Shown: positions 23,118 through 32,573 of the stretch, one piece after another
Position numbering within the stretch: position 1 is the first letter of the stretch
Layout: each line of letters starts with the position of its first letter
NCBI RefSeq assembly: GCF_008386585.1
Contig: NZ_VUOB01000031.1
Coordinates: 41,190-105,189, forward strand
DNA: 64,000 bases
Source: Solihabitans fulvus
Lineage (GTDB): Bacteria > Actinomycetota > Actinomycetes > Mycobacteriales > Pseudonocardiaceae
Direction: 5' to 3'
Program-made: the position numbers and the translations under genes
Notes under the pieces: generated by a model
What the model was told of the DNA's origin: nothing
What the model saw: only the letters and a program-made list of their open reading frames with translations
The model's database searches: none

Positions 23118-23924
23118 CTAGCCCAGCAACGTCCCCAGGTCGTCCAGTGTGGACAGCACCGCGGATTCGTCGCCTCGGACGGGAAGCAGGCAGCGGTCGA
23201 CGCCCGATTCGGCGAACTGGTCGAGCAGGCCCCGGTCGTTGGGCACCCCGAACAAGGTGACCGGCACGCGGCGTCCGGCGCGGTCGCGCAGCCGGTCGAT
23301 GCGCTCACGCAGTTCATCGACCGTGGCGAGCGGGCCGCACTGGGGCAGCCATTCGTCGCCGTAGTCGAGGACGCGGTCCTCGGCGCCAGGGCCGTTGCCG
23401 CCGACCAGCACCGGCACGGGACGCGTCGGCTTGGGCCACGACCAGATGGGGTCGAAGTCGATGAACTCGCCGTGGTACTCGGCTTCGTCCTCAGTCCAGA
23501 TCGTCCGGATGGCCCGCACGTTCTCGGCCATCAGCGCCATGCGGGTGCGCGGGTCGACGCCGTGGTTCGCCATTTCCTCGCGGTTCCAGCCGGCACCCAC
23601 GCCGAAGAGCATCCGCCCGCCGGACAGGTCGTCGACACTCGCGACCGCCTTGGCCGTGATGAGCGGATCGCGTTGCGGCACAAGACACACGGCCGTGCCG
23701 AGCATGATCCGGGAGGTGGCCACGGCGTCCGCGGCGAGCGCGACGAACGGGTCGTAGGTCCGGGCGTAGCCCGCAGCCGACTGGCCGTCGCCGCGCTTGC
23801 TGCTGACCGGAATGTGCGTGTGCTCGGGGTAGAAGAGCGACTCGAAGCCGCGTTCCTCGACGGCCCGACCCAACGCGCCGGGCCGCACTCCGTAGCCGTT
23901 GAACATGATCACACCAAGATCCAT
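23118..23924 (-). CDS. LLM-class (luciferase-like) F420-dependent oxidoreductase
   Basis: A 268-residue luciferase-like TIM-barrel protein. The N-terminus MDLGVIMFNGYGVRPGALGRAVEERGFESLFYPEHTHIP is typical of the F420-dependent mycobacterial/actinomycete branch, as are LGTAVCLVPQRDP and FGVGAGWNREEM. It would use F420 (or FMN) to oxidise or reduce a small organic substrate. The start at 23924 fits the family; an in-frame GTG at 23939 is possible. It lies 63 bp beyond the class-V PLP enzyme gene on the same strand, so it may be the last gene of that operon, though the fold is too common to assign a role. Confidence 0.83.
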   Translation of the reverse strand: MDLGVIMFNGYGVRPGALGRAVEERGFESLFYPEHTHIPVSSKRGDGQSAAGYARTYDPFVALAADAVATSRIMLGTAVCLVPQRDPLITAKAVASVDDLSGGRMLFGVGAGWNREEMANHGVDPRTRMALMAENVRAIRTIWTEDEAEYHGEFIDFDPIWSWPKPTRPVPVLVGGNGPGAEDRVLDYGDEWLPQCGPLATVDELRERIDRLRDRAGRRVPVTLFGVPNDRGLLDQFAESGVDRCLLPVRGDESAVLSTLDDLGTLLG

Positions 23925-23987
23925 TACGGCATTGTGCACTCCGTGATCCGATCCGCACAGCCATTTCCGCTTGGTTGAGGAGAGGCC

Positions 23988-25211
23988 TTAGGCCTCCCCC
24001 GTCCCGACGACGATGTCCCGCAGCCGGCCGCAGAACTGGTCGATCTCCTCGACGGTGTTGTAGTAGTGCACGGACGCGCGCAGGGCCTGGCCGAGCTGCC
24101 GCGACTCCATCGCGACGCACGCCGCGTTCGCCAGGCAGACCCAGACGTTGATCCGCAGCGCGCTCAGGGCGGCGCGCAGCCGCTCCGAGGTGTGGCCGTG
24201 CACCAGGAACCCGACGATGCCGCACAGGTCGTTGCGCTCGTCGACGCGGTCGAGCAGCTGCACGCCGGGCACGGCCGCCAGGGCGAGCCGCAGGTGGTCG
24301 GCCAGCCTTGCCGTCCTTGCCCAGGTTCTGGCCGGGTCGAGGGCGAGGGCGTAGTTGACCGCGACACCCAGCCCGAGCTTTGCGGCCGCGTTCACCTCCC
24401 ACGTCTCGAAGCGTTGCGCGCCCGACGCCAGCTCGTAGCGCGTCCCGCCGAGCCAGCGCGCGCCGTCCAGGCCGACCATCGCGGGGTCGACCCGGTCGAG
24501 CGCGCTTGGTTTCGCGTACAGGAAGCCGGTTCCCCGCGGGCCGCGCAGGTACTTCCGCCCGCACGCGGAAAGGAAGTCGCAGCCGATCTCGGCGACGTCG
24601 ATCGGGAGGTGGCCGGCGGACTGGCAGGCGTCGACCAGGTACAGCGCCCCGAACTCCCTTGCCACGGCGCCGATCTCGGCGATCGGGTTCACAATCCCGG
24701 TGTGGCTTGGCACATGCGTCACCACGACGGCCCTGACCCGCTCGTCGAGCGTGGCGCGCAGCGCCTCGGCGCTGACCCTGCCGAACTCGTCCTGCGGCAG
24801 GATCTCCACGGTGGCCCCGCTGCGCTCGGCGACGCGCAGCAGCGACAGGTAGTTGCTGCCGTACTCCTCCGCCGAGGCCAGGATGCGGTCGCCGGGACGG
24901 AACGGGATGGCGTAGAACGCGCGGCTCCACGCCTGGGTGGCGCTCTCCGTGATCGCCACGTCGTCGGGTCGGCAGCCGATCAGCCGCGCGATCGCCCGGT
25001 ACGGCTCGCGCAGTGCGGCCTCGTTCCGCTCGGCGGCCTCGTATCCGCCCATGGTCGCCTCGAGCCGGAGCTGCTCGGTCATCGCGTCGACGACGGGCGC
25101 CGGCATCAGCGCGGCGCCGGCGTTGTTCAGGTGTGTCACCAGTTCGGCCCCGGGTGTCTCCCGGCGCAGGAGGTCCACGTCGAGCTCGGTGTCGGTCTGT
25201 GCGCCGATCAT
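23988..25211 (-). CDS. Class-V PLP aminotransferase/desulfurase-like enzyme
   Basis: A 407-residue fold-type I PLP enzyme of the class-V group (cysteine desulfurase, isopenicillin N epimerase, EgtE). The PLP-binding aspartate is in YLVDACQSAGHLPIDV and the lysine in SACGRKYLRGPRGTGFLYA, about residues 205-245. The opening HLNNAGAALMP is typical of the epimerase/EgtE branch. No active-site Cys loop of true NifS/IscS is obvious. It lies in a minus-strand set with two ATP-grasp enzymes and an exporter (33-bp gap to the preceding gene), and so probably modifies an amino acid or peptide intermediate by epimerisation or C-S cleavage. Confidence 0.82.
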   Translation of the reverse strand: MIGAQTDTELDVDLLRRETPGAELVTHLNNAGAALMPAPVVDAMTEQLRLEATMGGYEAAERNEAALREPYRAIARLIGCRPDDVAITESATQAWSRAFYAIPFRPGDRILASAEEYGSNYLSLLRVAERSGATVEILPQDEFGRVSAEALRATLDERVRAVVVTHVPSHTGIVNPIAEIGAVAREFGALYLVDACQSAGHLPIDVAEIGCDFLSACGRKYLRGPRGTGFLYAKPSALDRVDPAMVGLDGARWLGGTRYELASGAQRFETWEVNAAAKLGLGVAVNYALALDPARTWARTARLADHLRLALAAVPGVQLLDRVDERNDLCGIVGFLVHGHTSERLRAALSALRINVWVCLANAACVAMESRQLGQALRASVHYYNTVEEIDQFCGRLRDIVVGTGEA

Positions 25212-25244
25212 GTGCGTCCCCGCCCTTCCGCAGCCGGAACGCCG

Positions 25245-26522
25245 TCAGCAGTAGACCGGGCGGAGGACGCGCTCGGCCTCCCGCAACGCCCGCAACACCT
25301 CGGCCCTGTCTTCGCCCCTGGCCAGCACCAGGGCGAAGTAGGAGGCCGGATTCTCCGGGTACTTGACCACCAGGTGGTCGCCGGGCCGCGACATCCAGCG
25401 GATCCCGATGACTCCCGGCATGCGTTCCACCTCCTCGACGCCCTCGAACCGCTCGATCCGCCCGGTTCGCTCGGCCATCAGCGGAGTGAACCCGGCGTGC
25501 CCGCGCCGCCCCTGCGGACCGCGCGGGCGTTCGCCGAGGACGGCGCGCAGGTATTCGAGCGGCCCCCACACGCCGGTGGACTCGCGAATCGACTCCTGCA
25601 CGTAGGCGGTGGTGCCGCCGAGCCGCCCGTTCACCTCGATGATCTTGGGCCCGGCGTCGGTCACCCTCAGCTCCACGTGCGCCGCGCCCACGGTGGCGCC
25701 GAGGGCCCGCAACGCGTTGACCGCAGTGTCCACCACGTCCCGCTGGACGGCCTGCGGCAGGACGGAGGGTGTCACGTAGGTGGTCTCGAAGAAGTGGTGC
25801 TCCGCGAACGGGACCGGCTTGTCGTGGATGGCGAGCGCCTCGAAGACTCCGTCGCCGTACACGAGATCGATGGCCACCTCCTCGCCGGTCACGTACTCCT
25901 GCACCAGGACGCCGCGCAGGTTGGGGTAGAAGAAGATGTGCCCGAGGTTGGGCGCGGAGAACTGGCCGTCGGTGAACTCCCGCACCCGGTAGAGATCGTT
26001 GACCAGGGTAAACGCCGCGTCCAGTTCGGCATCGTCGCGCACCTTGATGACGCCTTGGCTGGACGCGCCGGACTGGGGCTTGACCACCAGCGGGTAGCCG
26101 AGTTGCCTCGCGGCGGCGCGCGCCTGGTCGAGCGTTGTCGCCAGCAGCGTCACTGGGGTGCCGACGCCGGCCTCGGCGAGGATCCGCCCGGTCAGGAACT
26201 TGTCGCGCATTGCGCGCGCCGCCTCAGGAGAGTTGCCCGGCAGCCCGAGTTCCTTGGCCAGCCGGGCGGCCACGTGCAGGCTGCCCTCGTGGAAGGTGGC
26301 CACCGCGTGCACCTCGCCGTGCTCCGCGATGTAGCCGAGGACGGCGTCGAGCACGGCGTCCTCGTCGAGTTCGTCGACGGGCAGGTGGCAGTCGAACGCG
26401 GCGGGGTCGCGCGGCGGCGCGGCGGCCACGAGCACCACCTTCAGCCCCATCTTCCTTGGCGTGTGCAGCAGATCGGGGTTCAGTGACGACGAGATCATCA
26501 CCAGCGTCTTCTGGTCAGTCAT
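25245..26522 (-). CDS. ATP-grasp ligase (amino acid/peptide-forming type)
   Basis: A 425-residue carboxylate-amine ligase of the ATP-grasp superfamily. The central ATP-grasp domain spans about 120-320, with the lysine in GYPLVVKPQSGASSQGVIKV, the VLVQEYVTGEEVAIDL strand and the metal ligands in KIIEVNGRLGG. The N-terminal Rossmann-like part reads LVMISSSLNPDLL. Such enzymes join amino acids via an acyl phosphate, as in dipeptide natural products. The start overlaps the preceding exporter's stop by 8 bp, so they are translationally coupled. The two ATP-grasp genes of this cluster are paralogues rather than duplicates. Confidence 0.87.
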   Translation of the reverse strand: MTDQKTLVMISSSLNPDLLHTPRKMGLKVVLVAAAPPRDPAAFDCHLPVDELDEDAVLDAVLGYIAEHGEVHAVATFHEGSLHVAARLAKELGLPGNSPEAARAMRDKFLTGRILAEAGVGTPVTLLATTLDQARAAARQLGYPLVVKPQSGASSQGVIKVRDDAELDAAFTLVNDLYRVREFTDGQFSAPNLGHIFFYPNLRGVLVQEYVTGEEVAIDLVYGDGVFEALAIHDKPVPFAEHHFFETTYVTPSVLPQAVQRDVVDTAVNALRALGATVGAAHVELRVTDAGPKIIEVNGRLGGTTAYVQESIRESTGVWGPLEYLRAVLGERPRGPQGRRGHAGFTPLMAERTGRIERFEGVEEVERMPGVIGIRWMSRPGDHLVVKYPENPASYFALVLARGEDRAEVLRALREAERVLRPVYC

Positions 26523-27774
26523 GGGTGCTCCCGGTCGGACTGTCGTGCGGCCCCGACTCGTGCCGGACGCCGAGGAACGCGGCGAGCACCGCCGCCGCGC
26601 TGACGAGCAGGCAGAGTCGCCAGACGTCGGGGCCGAACGCGTGCCAGCCCAGCGTGCCGAGCACGGGGCCGACCGCGAAGGCCGCGCCGATCACCGCCCC
26701 GAAGGCACCGAGGTAGCGGCCCCGCTGGTGGTCCGGCGTGATCTTCGCCGGATAGGCGAACAGGGTCGGCGCGCCGAGGATCTCGCCGGCCGACCAGACC
26801 AGGGTGGCCACGACCAGTCCAGCAACGCCGCCCGTGACCGAGTAGAGGCCCATGCCGACGCCGATCAACGCGCAGTGCAGCATGATCGTCGGGCGGGCCG
26901 GCCAGTTCTGCGTGACGGTGGTCAGCGGCAGCTCGAACAGGGCCACGACGGCGCCGTTGATCGCGATGAGCACGCCGTAGGTGGCGGTGGACAGCCCGAG
27001 CGCGCGCACCTGGAGCGGCAGCGTGGACAGCTGCTGCACGTAGACGGCCGAGGACAGCAGGGCGGCGGCCAGGAACAGCATGAACCGCCAGTCGGCGAAC
27101 AGGCTCGCCCTGGCCGGCGACGGACTTTCCGCTTCCGTGCCAACGGTTTTCGGGGTTTTCGGCGGTCGCCCGGCGGCCCGGTCCGCCGGGAGGACGACGA
27201 GCGCGAGCGCGGCGATCGTGACCGTCACGACGCCCTCGATCCAGAACAGCGCGCCGAAGCTGAACTGCACGATGAGGGCGCCAAGCAACGGGCCCGCCGT
27301 GGCGCCGAGGTTGCCGGCGAGCCGCTGCATCGCGAACACCATCACGTAGCGGCCCCGGGACGTGTGGTCGGCGAAGGAGGCGGCCGACGCGGGGCGGAAC
27401 GCCTGGTTGCCGACGCCGATGAGCACGACCAGCGCCAGGATCCCCTGGTAGTTCCCGACATAGAGCACGACCACCGTCAGCGCGCCCGTGACGACACTCG
27501 ACGCGGCGATGGTGAGCCGGGCGCCGATCCGGTCGACGAGCCAGCCGCCGACGACGCCACCGACCGCGCCGCCCGCGCCGTGCAGACCAAGCGCGAGTCC
27601 GGCCTGACCGGCCGAGTAGCCCAGGTGCGCCAGGTACAGCACCAGGAACACCTGGAGGAACGCGGCGCTCCGGTTGACCAGAGTGCCAAGGAGCAGGGCG
27701 CGCACCGGCGCGGAGGTCTCGCGCAACGTCCGCAGGACCCCGGTGCCGGCCTCGGTGTCGGTGCTGCGCGACAT
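26515..27774 (-). CDS. MFS transporter, 12-TM exporter
   Basis: A 419-residue major facilitator with about 12 hydrophobic segments (for example VFLVLYLAHLGYSAGQAGLAL and ILALVVLIGVGNQAF). It carries the motif-A-like WLVDRIGARLT between TM2 and TM3. It sits between the two ATP-grasp genes: 2 bp after the first and overlapping the next by 8 bp. This places it in the biosynthetic operon as the likely exporter of, and self-protection against, its product. The start at 27774 is preferred over a long upstream open frame that overlaps the neighbouring gene and has no family similarity. Confidence 0.87.
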   Translation of the reverse strand: MSRSTDTEAGTGVLRTLRETSAPVRALLLGTLVNRSAAFLQVFLVLYLAHLGYSAGQAGLALGLHGAGGAVGGVVGGWLVDRIGARLTIAASSVVTGALTVVVLYVGNYQGILALVVLIGVGNQAFRPASAASFADHTSRGRYVMVFAMQRLAGNLGATAGPLLGALIVQFSFGALFWIEGVVTVTIAALALVVLPADRAAGRPPKTPKTVGTEAESPSPARASLFADWRFMLFLAAALLSSAVYVQQLSTLPLQVRALGLSTATYGVLIAINGAVVALFELPLTTVTQNWPARPTIMLHCALIGVGMGLYSVTGGVAGLVVATLVWSAGEILGAPTLFAYPAKITPDHQRGRYLGAFGAVIGAAFAVGPVLGTLGWHAFGPDVWRLCLLVSAAAVLAAFLGVRHESGPHDSPTGSTHD

Positions 27775-27776
27775 CG

Positions 27777-29045
27777 TCAGATCGGCTGCTTCTCGGGCAC
27801 CGGGTGGCCGGCGATCTCGATGGTGTCGGCCAGGCCGTCCAACGCGCGTCGGCAGGTGTCCTGGTCGTCGGCGACCGCGAAACCCGCCGCGGCGCGGCCG
27901 AACACGAACGCCCCCGGCGGGCGGAGCAGCGTGTCCCCCTGCCCCGCGAGCGGCCGGACCTCGCTGATGTGCGGCGGCAGACCTGCCGGGTCGACGCGCA
28001 CCCGCTCGACCACCAGATCCCGTGCCGGGTAGTAGAAGCGGACCGCCGCGGTGCGCGCCCTGCGCGGCCGGAGGTCCGGCATCCTCCGCGCCGCGAGGTC
28101 GGCCGCGGCGAGCGCGAGGTCGATGCCGGTCGCGAGCAGCCCGACGTACGGGATGAGGTCGCCGCCAAGGCGGCCGTTCACCTCCACGATGCGGGGGCCG
28201 TGCCGCGTCAACCGCACTTCGGTGTGCGTCACACCGTGGTCGAAACCCAGTGCGGAATGCGCTGCCCGCACGAGCTCCGTCAACTCCCGGTCGCGCAGCA
28301 GCGGATCCTCGGCCGAGATGACGTGCCCGGTCTCCTCGAAGGTCGGCGCGAGATCGAACTGCTTGTGCGACACGAAGACGGGCCGCACCTCGCCTTTCCA
28401 GACGACCGAGTCGATCGCGATCTCCGGGCCGTCCAGGTATTCCTCGACCAGCACGTCCTCGTCGAACCGGGGGACGTCGTCGAAATGCGCCGCCTTGGTG
28501 AAGGCGAAACGCTCGACCAACTGGCCGGGACCGTCGACCTTCGCAACGCCCTCGCTGCCGGCCAGCGCCCGAGGCTTGAGCACCACCGGATAGCCGATGC
28601 GCTCGGCGGCCCGCTGCGCGCCGGCCAGGTCGGTGACGCCGATCGACTGCGGCCCCAGGTCGCCCGCCTCGGTCATCAACTGCCTGGACAGCCGCTTGTC
28701 CCGGCACGCCAACACCGACCGCGCCGACGTCGTTGGCAGGCCCAACGCCTCGGCGATCGTGGCGCCGGCCACGATCCGCAGTTCGTCGTAGCAGAGGATG
28801 CCGGCCAGCGGCCGGGTCTCGCGCAGTGTCCTGACCGCCGCGATCGCGGCGTCGACGTCGAGGGCGTCCACGAAGGTCTGCCCGGCCAGGTAGGGCGTCG
28901 CCCAGTCGGCCGGCGAAGAGGACAGCAGCCACAGCCGGAATCGCCGACTCACCGAACGCAGTATCCATTCCCGGTACGCCTGGAAACCGCTTCCGACCAA
29001 CAGAAGCGTCGCAGAACTGTCGGTGGTCCACACGTCATCGACCAT
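27777..29045 (-). CDS. ATP-grasp ligase (second of the cluster)
   Basis: A 422-residue ATP-grasp protein: lysine in GYPVVLKPRALAGSEGVAKV, VLVEEYLDGPEIAIDSV, and the metal-binding Asn/Glu in RIVEVNGRLGGDLI. The N-terminal domain (LLLVGSGFQAYREWILRSV) resembles amino-acid ligases of the carnosine-synthase/BL00235 type. The ATG at 29045 has GGAAGG nine bases upstream; the longer frame to 29210 starts with unrelated low-complexity sequence. As first gene of the 29045-23988 operon, it and the second ligase suggest a product with two amide bonds, or a dipeptide made from two different acceptors. Confidence 0.85.
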   Translation of the reverse strand: MVDDVWTTDSSATLLLVGSGFQAYREWILRSVSRRFRLWLLSSSPADWATPYLAGQTFVDALDVDAAIAAVRTLRETRPLAGILCYDELRIVAGATIAEALGLPTTSARSVLACRDKRLSRQLMTEAGDLGPQSIGVTDLAGAQRAAERIGYPVVLKPRALAGSEGVAKVDGPGQLVERFAFTKAAHFDDVPRFDEDVLVEEYLDGPEIAIDSVVWKGEVRPVFVSHKQFDLAPTFEETGHVISAEDPLLRDRELTELVRAAHSALGFDHGVTHTEVRLTRHGPRIVEVNGRLGGDLIPYVGLLATGIDLALAAADLAARRMPDLRPRRARTAAVRFYYPARDLVVERVRVDPAGLPPHISEVRPLAGQGDTLLRPPGAFVFGRAAAGFAVADDQDTCRRALDGLADTIEIAGHPVPEKQPI

Positions 29046-29370
29046 CAACGCCGAACCTTCCAGATAGTCATTACCACTACCGCAGCTGGCGAATACTCGG
29101 TCGGTTTGGCGCGAAAGAAACGCGTTCGGTGCGTTCGTCACTCTAGGTTCGGCAATGTGGGCCAACAAGGGGCCAGCTGGAGCATTCGCCTGCGCACCGC
29201 GGCCGCGCACCGGCGAGCGGCGGATCGTTCGAACCCGATCGGACCCGGCAGGAAGTCGGTCCTGGCGACAGCAACGTGATCGCGGTCCGGCTGAACCCGT
29301 GTCATCCGGATTTCATCGACCACCGTTAGCGTCGGCGTGCTGCATCGCACCGACGTCGGGGAGACCTTTC

Positions 29371-31989
29371 GTGACACTGCGGTCGCCTGGCCAGAAGCTG
29401 CTCGGTCTCGGCGCCATCGCCATCGCGGCACTGCTGTCCGTGGTGCTCGCGCTGACCGGCGGCCCGATCCTACTGGCCGGCTCGCCGGTCGCGGTCGACG
29501 CGAAACTGGTGAGCGGCAAGGCACTCGACGGTCTCGGCGCGCTCGCCGACGTCAAGTTGACCGGCGAGGTCTACACCGACGACGGCGTCCCGCTGCACGT
29601 CGACATCGTCACGCTCGCCACCGGCGACACCTCCGCGATCGTCACCGATCCCGGCGGCGGCGCCGCGGAGTTCCTGGTCACCAAGAACTCCGCGTCAGTC
29701 AAGGCCAACAACACCTGGTGGCTGGACACGATCCCGGCCTTCGCGCAGACACTCGCCGACAAGTGGGTGAAGGCGGACGACTCGATGGGCTTCCCGGTCG
29801 GGATGCTCGGCGCGCTCGGCGGCCGGCAGCTCGCCGACACGATCCGCAAGGGCACCACGGGAAAGCCGTGGACCGCGCAGTCGGTCACCTACCGGGACGG
29901 CACCCCGGCGCTCGCGCTGACCACCGCCAGCGGCGGCTGGACCGTCTACGTGTCGACCACCGACCAGCCCGCCGTGCTCGGCATCAGCGGTCCGCTCGCG
30001 GCCGGGCCCGTGAAGCTTCGCGCGCAGCTGCCGACGAGTGCCGGCGGGTACTCCCGCACCGATCTTCGCGTCGCCCCGGCCGACGACCCGTGCAAGAAGA
30101 CCGCCAACAGCAAGGTCGAGGAGGCCAAGCCGCAGGCCGTCGCCGCACCAGCGCCGCCGGAACCGCCGTCGGTCGCGCACGGACCTCGCGTCTCCATATC
30201 CATCCCGCCGATTCCGACCTGCGTGGACGTGCCGGCCTGCGCGGTCACGATCATCGTGAACAACGGCGGCGACCGACCGGCCACCGGGACGGTGCAGTAC
30301 AGCGCGTCCAGCGGTGGCGGCGGGGCCTCGCCGGTGGCCGCGCCGCCCGGCGGCTCCGCGTCGCTGTCGTTCATGGCGACCAACCCGGCGGCGTCGTGCA
30401 CACAGACCTGCGACCGCCAGTACACCGTCGAGGCGATGTACCTCGACATGTCGGCAGGCTCCGACCTCGACACCGGCAAGAGCCTGCACGACAGGGGCAT
30501 CGACCCGAACCGGCCGATCGCCGACGAACCCGGCGTCTCCGGGCCGGAGATCAACAAGCTCGTCAACGGCCTCGCCGGCACGCTCCCCCAGGCGTCCGGG
30601 CTGGTGAACCAGGGGGCCAGCAAAGAGAACCAGGTCATCTACCAGCGGACCAAGGCCGCGCACCGCAAGCGGGTCGTGAAGATCGTCGAGGACCTGCTCC
30701 AGCACGGCGCGGCGTTCACCACACCGCCGGGCGGCAAGCACCCGATCGCCGAGATCCTGGACGCCAGCGACGCCGCGACCACCGACGACGACCGGGCGTC
30801 CTGGGTCGGCGCGCTGAGCCTGCTTGCCGGGCTCGTCTACGATCCGAACCGGCAGCCCGGCACGGTGTCCGTGCAGAACGGCTTCGTCGTCGACGACCAG
30901 TACCAGCGGATCTACGCGGTGGCCAGCGTCGCCGGCCAGGAAACCAACAAGAAGAGCCAGCCCAACGTGCCGCTGCCGACCAACCAAGACCTCTTCAGAT
31001 CGCTCAACACGCAGTTGCAGCGGGCCGTCGACAGCCTGTCCGCCGCCACGCTGAAGCCGACCTACGCACGGGTGGCCTACCTCGGCTTCGGCCCGAACGC
31101 CGGCCCGCTCTCGTCGTGGTCGCTGACCCAGTTGCTCGACCACTTCGCCGCGCAGGCGTCGGCCTCGGTCCCCTCGCCGCGATCGCTGCTGACCGACAAG
31201 TCCGGCAAGCTCAGGATCGGCGAGCTGGTCGTGGCCAACGAGCGAAGCAGGGACGTCAAGGCCGATCCAAGGTATGGCGGCGCGTACGTCCTCGACAACC
31301 CCATCCTGCGCAGGATGACCGTTGTCGCGCAACCGAACGCGCCGCCGACCACGCCGCCCCCGGTCACCAGCCTGTACCGGTCCGACGTCAACCGCCAGCA
31401 CGCCAGGGGCGGCGACCTGCCGGACCCGACCGACCTGAGCATTAGGCCGTCGGTCAGCGGCGGGCACCAGGGCGGCACGGGCGCCGCCGAGAAGACGGAG
31501 TACCCGCTGAGCTGGGGCGAGGCCGAGATCGCCGAGGCCGAGCGGCAGGTCATGGCGAACAACCAGCCGGTCGGCGGCCAGCCGTTGCTGATCCCGAACG
31601 AGTACGGGACGCCGGAATGGGGTTGGCACTACAAGGGAGTCGCCACGGTCAACGGCACGCCGGTGGACCTGGACATGTTCGTCTTCGCCGACGGCGGCTT
31701 GCGAACCTCGTACCCTGACGGGAAGTCGACGGTCAACACCAACTTCGCGAACGGCAAACCGATCACCGACCCCACCATAGTGTTCACGAACCCGTCGCCG
31801 CCGGCGCAGAAGCCGCCGGGCACGCTCAAGCGGGAGACCGCGCTGCCGAAGTTCGACCGCTCGACCGAGAGCTGGACGCACGTCGGGAAGGACAAGGGCG
31901 GCAACACGAAGAAGGTCGTCAGGGACAAGAACGGCCAGGACACCGAGACCATGGTGACCCCGGCTCCCACACAGACGAACTGCCCGTAG
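29371..31989 (+). CDS. Large exported protein of unknown function (putative surface or secreted effector)
   Basis: An 872-residue protein. The N-terminus has a positively charged start and one long hydrophobic segment (LLGLGAIAIAALLSVVLAL, about residues 8-27), so it is exported or anchored by its N-terminus. Residues ~50-220 resemble the beta-rich LppX/LprG-like lipoprotein fold in layout (ADVKLTGEVYTDDG...). A Cys-containing Ig-like domain follows (CVDVPACAVTIIVNN, CTQTCDRQY, about 285-360), then a long helical region. The C-terminal ~170 residues contain a Trp/Gly-rich piece (GTPEWGWHYKG) and end Thr/Pro-rich. No catalytic motif is recognised. GTG start with GGGGAG. The small gene 11 bp downstream is probably a partner. 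Confidence 0.7.
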   Translation: MTLRSPGQKLLGLGAIAIAALLSVVLALTGGPILLAGSPVAVDAKLVSGKALDGLGALADVKLTGEVYTDDGVPLHVDIVTLATGDTSAIVTDPGGGAAEFLVTKNSASVKANNTWWLDTIPAFAQTLADKWVKADDSMGFPVGMLGALGGRQLADTIRKGTTGKPWTAQSVTYRDGTPALALTTASGGWTVYVSTTDQPAVLGISGPLAAGPVKLRAQLPTSAGGYSRTDLRVAPADDPCKKTANSKVEEAKPQAVAAPAPPEPPSVAHGPRVSISIPPIPTCVDVPACAVTIIVNNGGDRPATGTVQYSASSGGGGASPVAAPPGGSASLSFMATNPAASCTQTCDRQYTVEAMYLDMSAGSDLDTGKSLHDRGIDPNRPIADEPGVSGPEINKLVNGLAGTLPQASGLVNQGASKENQVIYQRTKAAHRKRVVKIVEDLLQHGAAFTTPPGGKHPIAEILDASDAATTDDDRASWVGALSLLAGLVYDPNRQPGTVSVQNGFVVDDQYQRIYAVASVAGQETNKKSQPNVPLPTNQDLFRSLNTQLQRAVDSLSAATLKPTYARVAYLGFGPNAGPLSSWSLTQLLDHFAAQASASVPSPRSLLTDKSGKLRIGELVVANERSRDVKADPRYGGAYVLDNPILRRMTVVAQPNAPPTTPPPVTSLYRSDVNRQHARGGDLPDPTDLSIRPSVSGGHQGGTGAAEKTEYPLSWGEAEIAEAERQVMANNQPVGGQPLLIPNEYGTPEWGWHYKGVATVNGTPVDLDMFVFADGGLRTSYPDGKSTVNTNFANGKPITDPTIVFTNPSPPAQKPPGTLKRETALPKFDRSTESWTHVGKDKGGNTKKVVRDKNGQDTETMVTPAPTQTNCP

Positions 31990-32000
31990 AGGAGCACTCC

Positions 32001-32573
32001 GTGACCGAGTGGCGCGCCGCATCGGTCGAGCTGACCCGGCGGTTGACCGGCCGGCTGGCCGACCACGTGCTGGTCTCGGCGCGGTCCCTCCTCGCGGCGG
32101 ACGAGCGGGACGTCATGGCCGGCATGCTCGTGCACACCCTTGCCCTGTTCGGCATACCCGTCGACCAGCACGAGCTGGACCTGCTGAGCGTCGTGGCCGG
32201 CCGGCCGGACGAGCCGGTCGGCGGCGTCGTGCTGGAGCCGGACGCCGGACGCCTGCGCTACCGGTTCGAGCCCCGCACCCCGGGACCGCCCGACCGGGAT
32301 CTCGACCACCGCCACGTGCTCACGTGGGCGGCCGGCAACCCGACGACGGCCCGGCGAGTGCTGCTGGCCTGGCGCGAGCCCGAGGACGGCGCGCCGATGC
32401 CGCCGGGCTGGATCTACCTGTTGGAGATCGCAGAGCCCGGCGAGGTCGCCGGCGTGCAGGCAGCGGTGCAGCTGACCCCGGGCGCGGTCGGGGTCGAGGT
32501 GATGGCGACGGGCGAGCACCTGCCGCCCTACCAAGCCGCCGTTCTCGCCGCCGGACGCCAGATCTGGCCCTGA
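32001..32573 (+). CDS. Conserved-looking hypothetical protein, partner of the upstream exported protein
   Basis: A 190-residue soluble protein with no signal peptide, opening MTEWRAASVELTRRLTGRLADHVLVSAR. The first half is helical. The second half alternates strands (PGWIYLLEIAEPGEVAGVQAAVQLTPG). GTG start eleven bases after the preceding stop, with GAGGAG, hence co-transcribed. Position after a large exported protein fits either an immunity or a chaperone function. Neither is shown by sequence. Confidence 0.65.
   Translation: MTEWRAASVELTRRLTGRLADHVLVSARSLLAADERDVMAGMLVHTLALFGIPVDQHELDLLSVVAGRPDEPVGGVVLEPDAGRLRYRFEPRTPGPPDRDLDHRHVLTWAAGNPTTARRVLLAWREPEDGAPMPPGWIYLLEIAEPGEVAGVQAAVQLTPGAVGVEVMATGEHLPPYQAAVLAAGRQIWP

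Noticed and set aside
26515..29031. An 838-codon fusion of ATP-grasp and MFS parts
   Set aside because: The first half is a shadow of the real ATP-grasp frame. The MFS gene begins at 27774.
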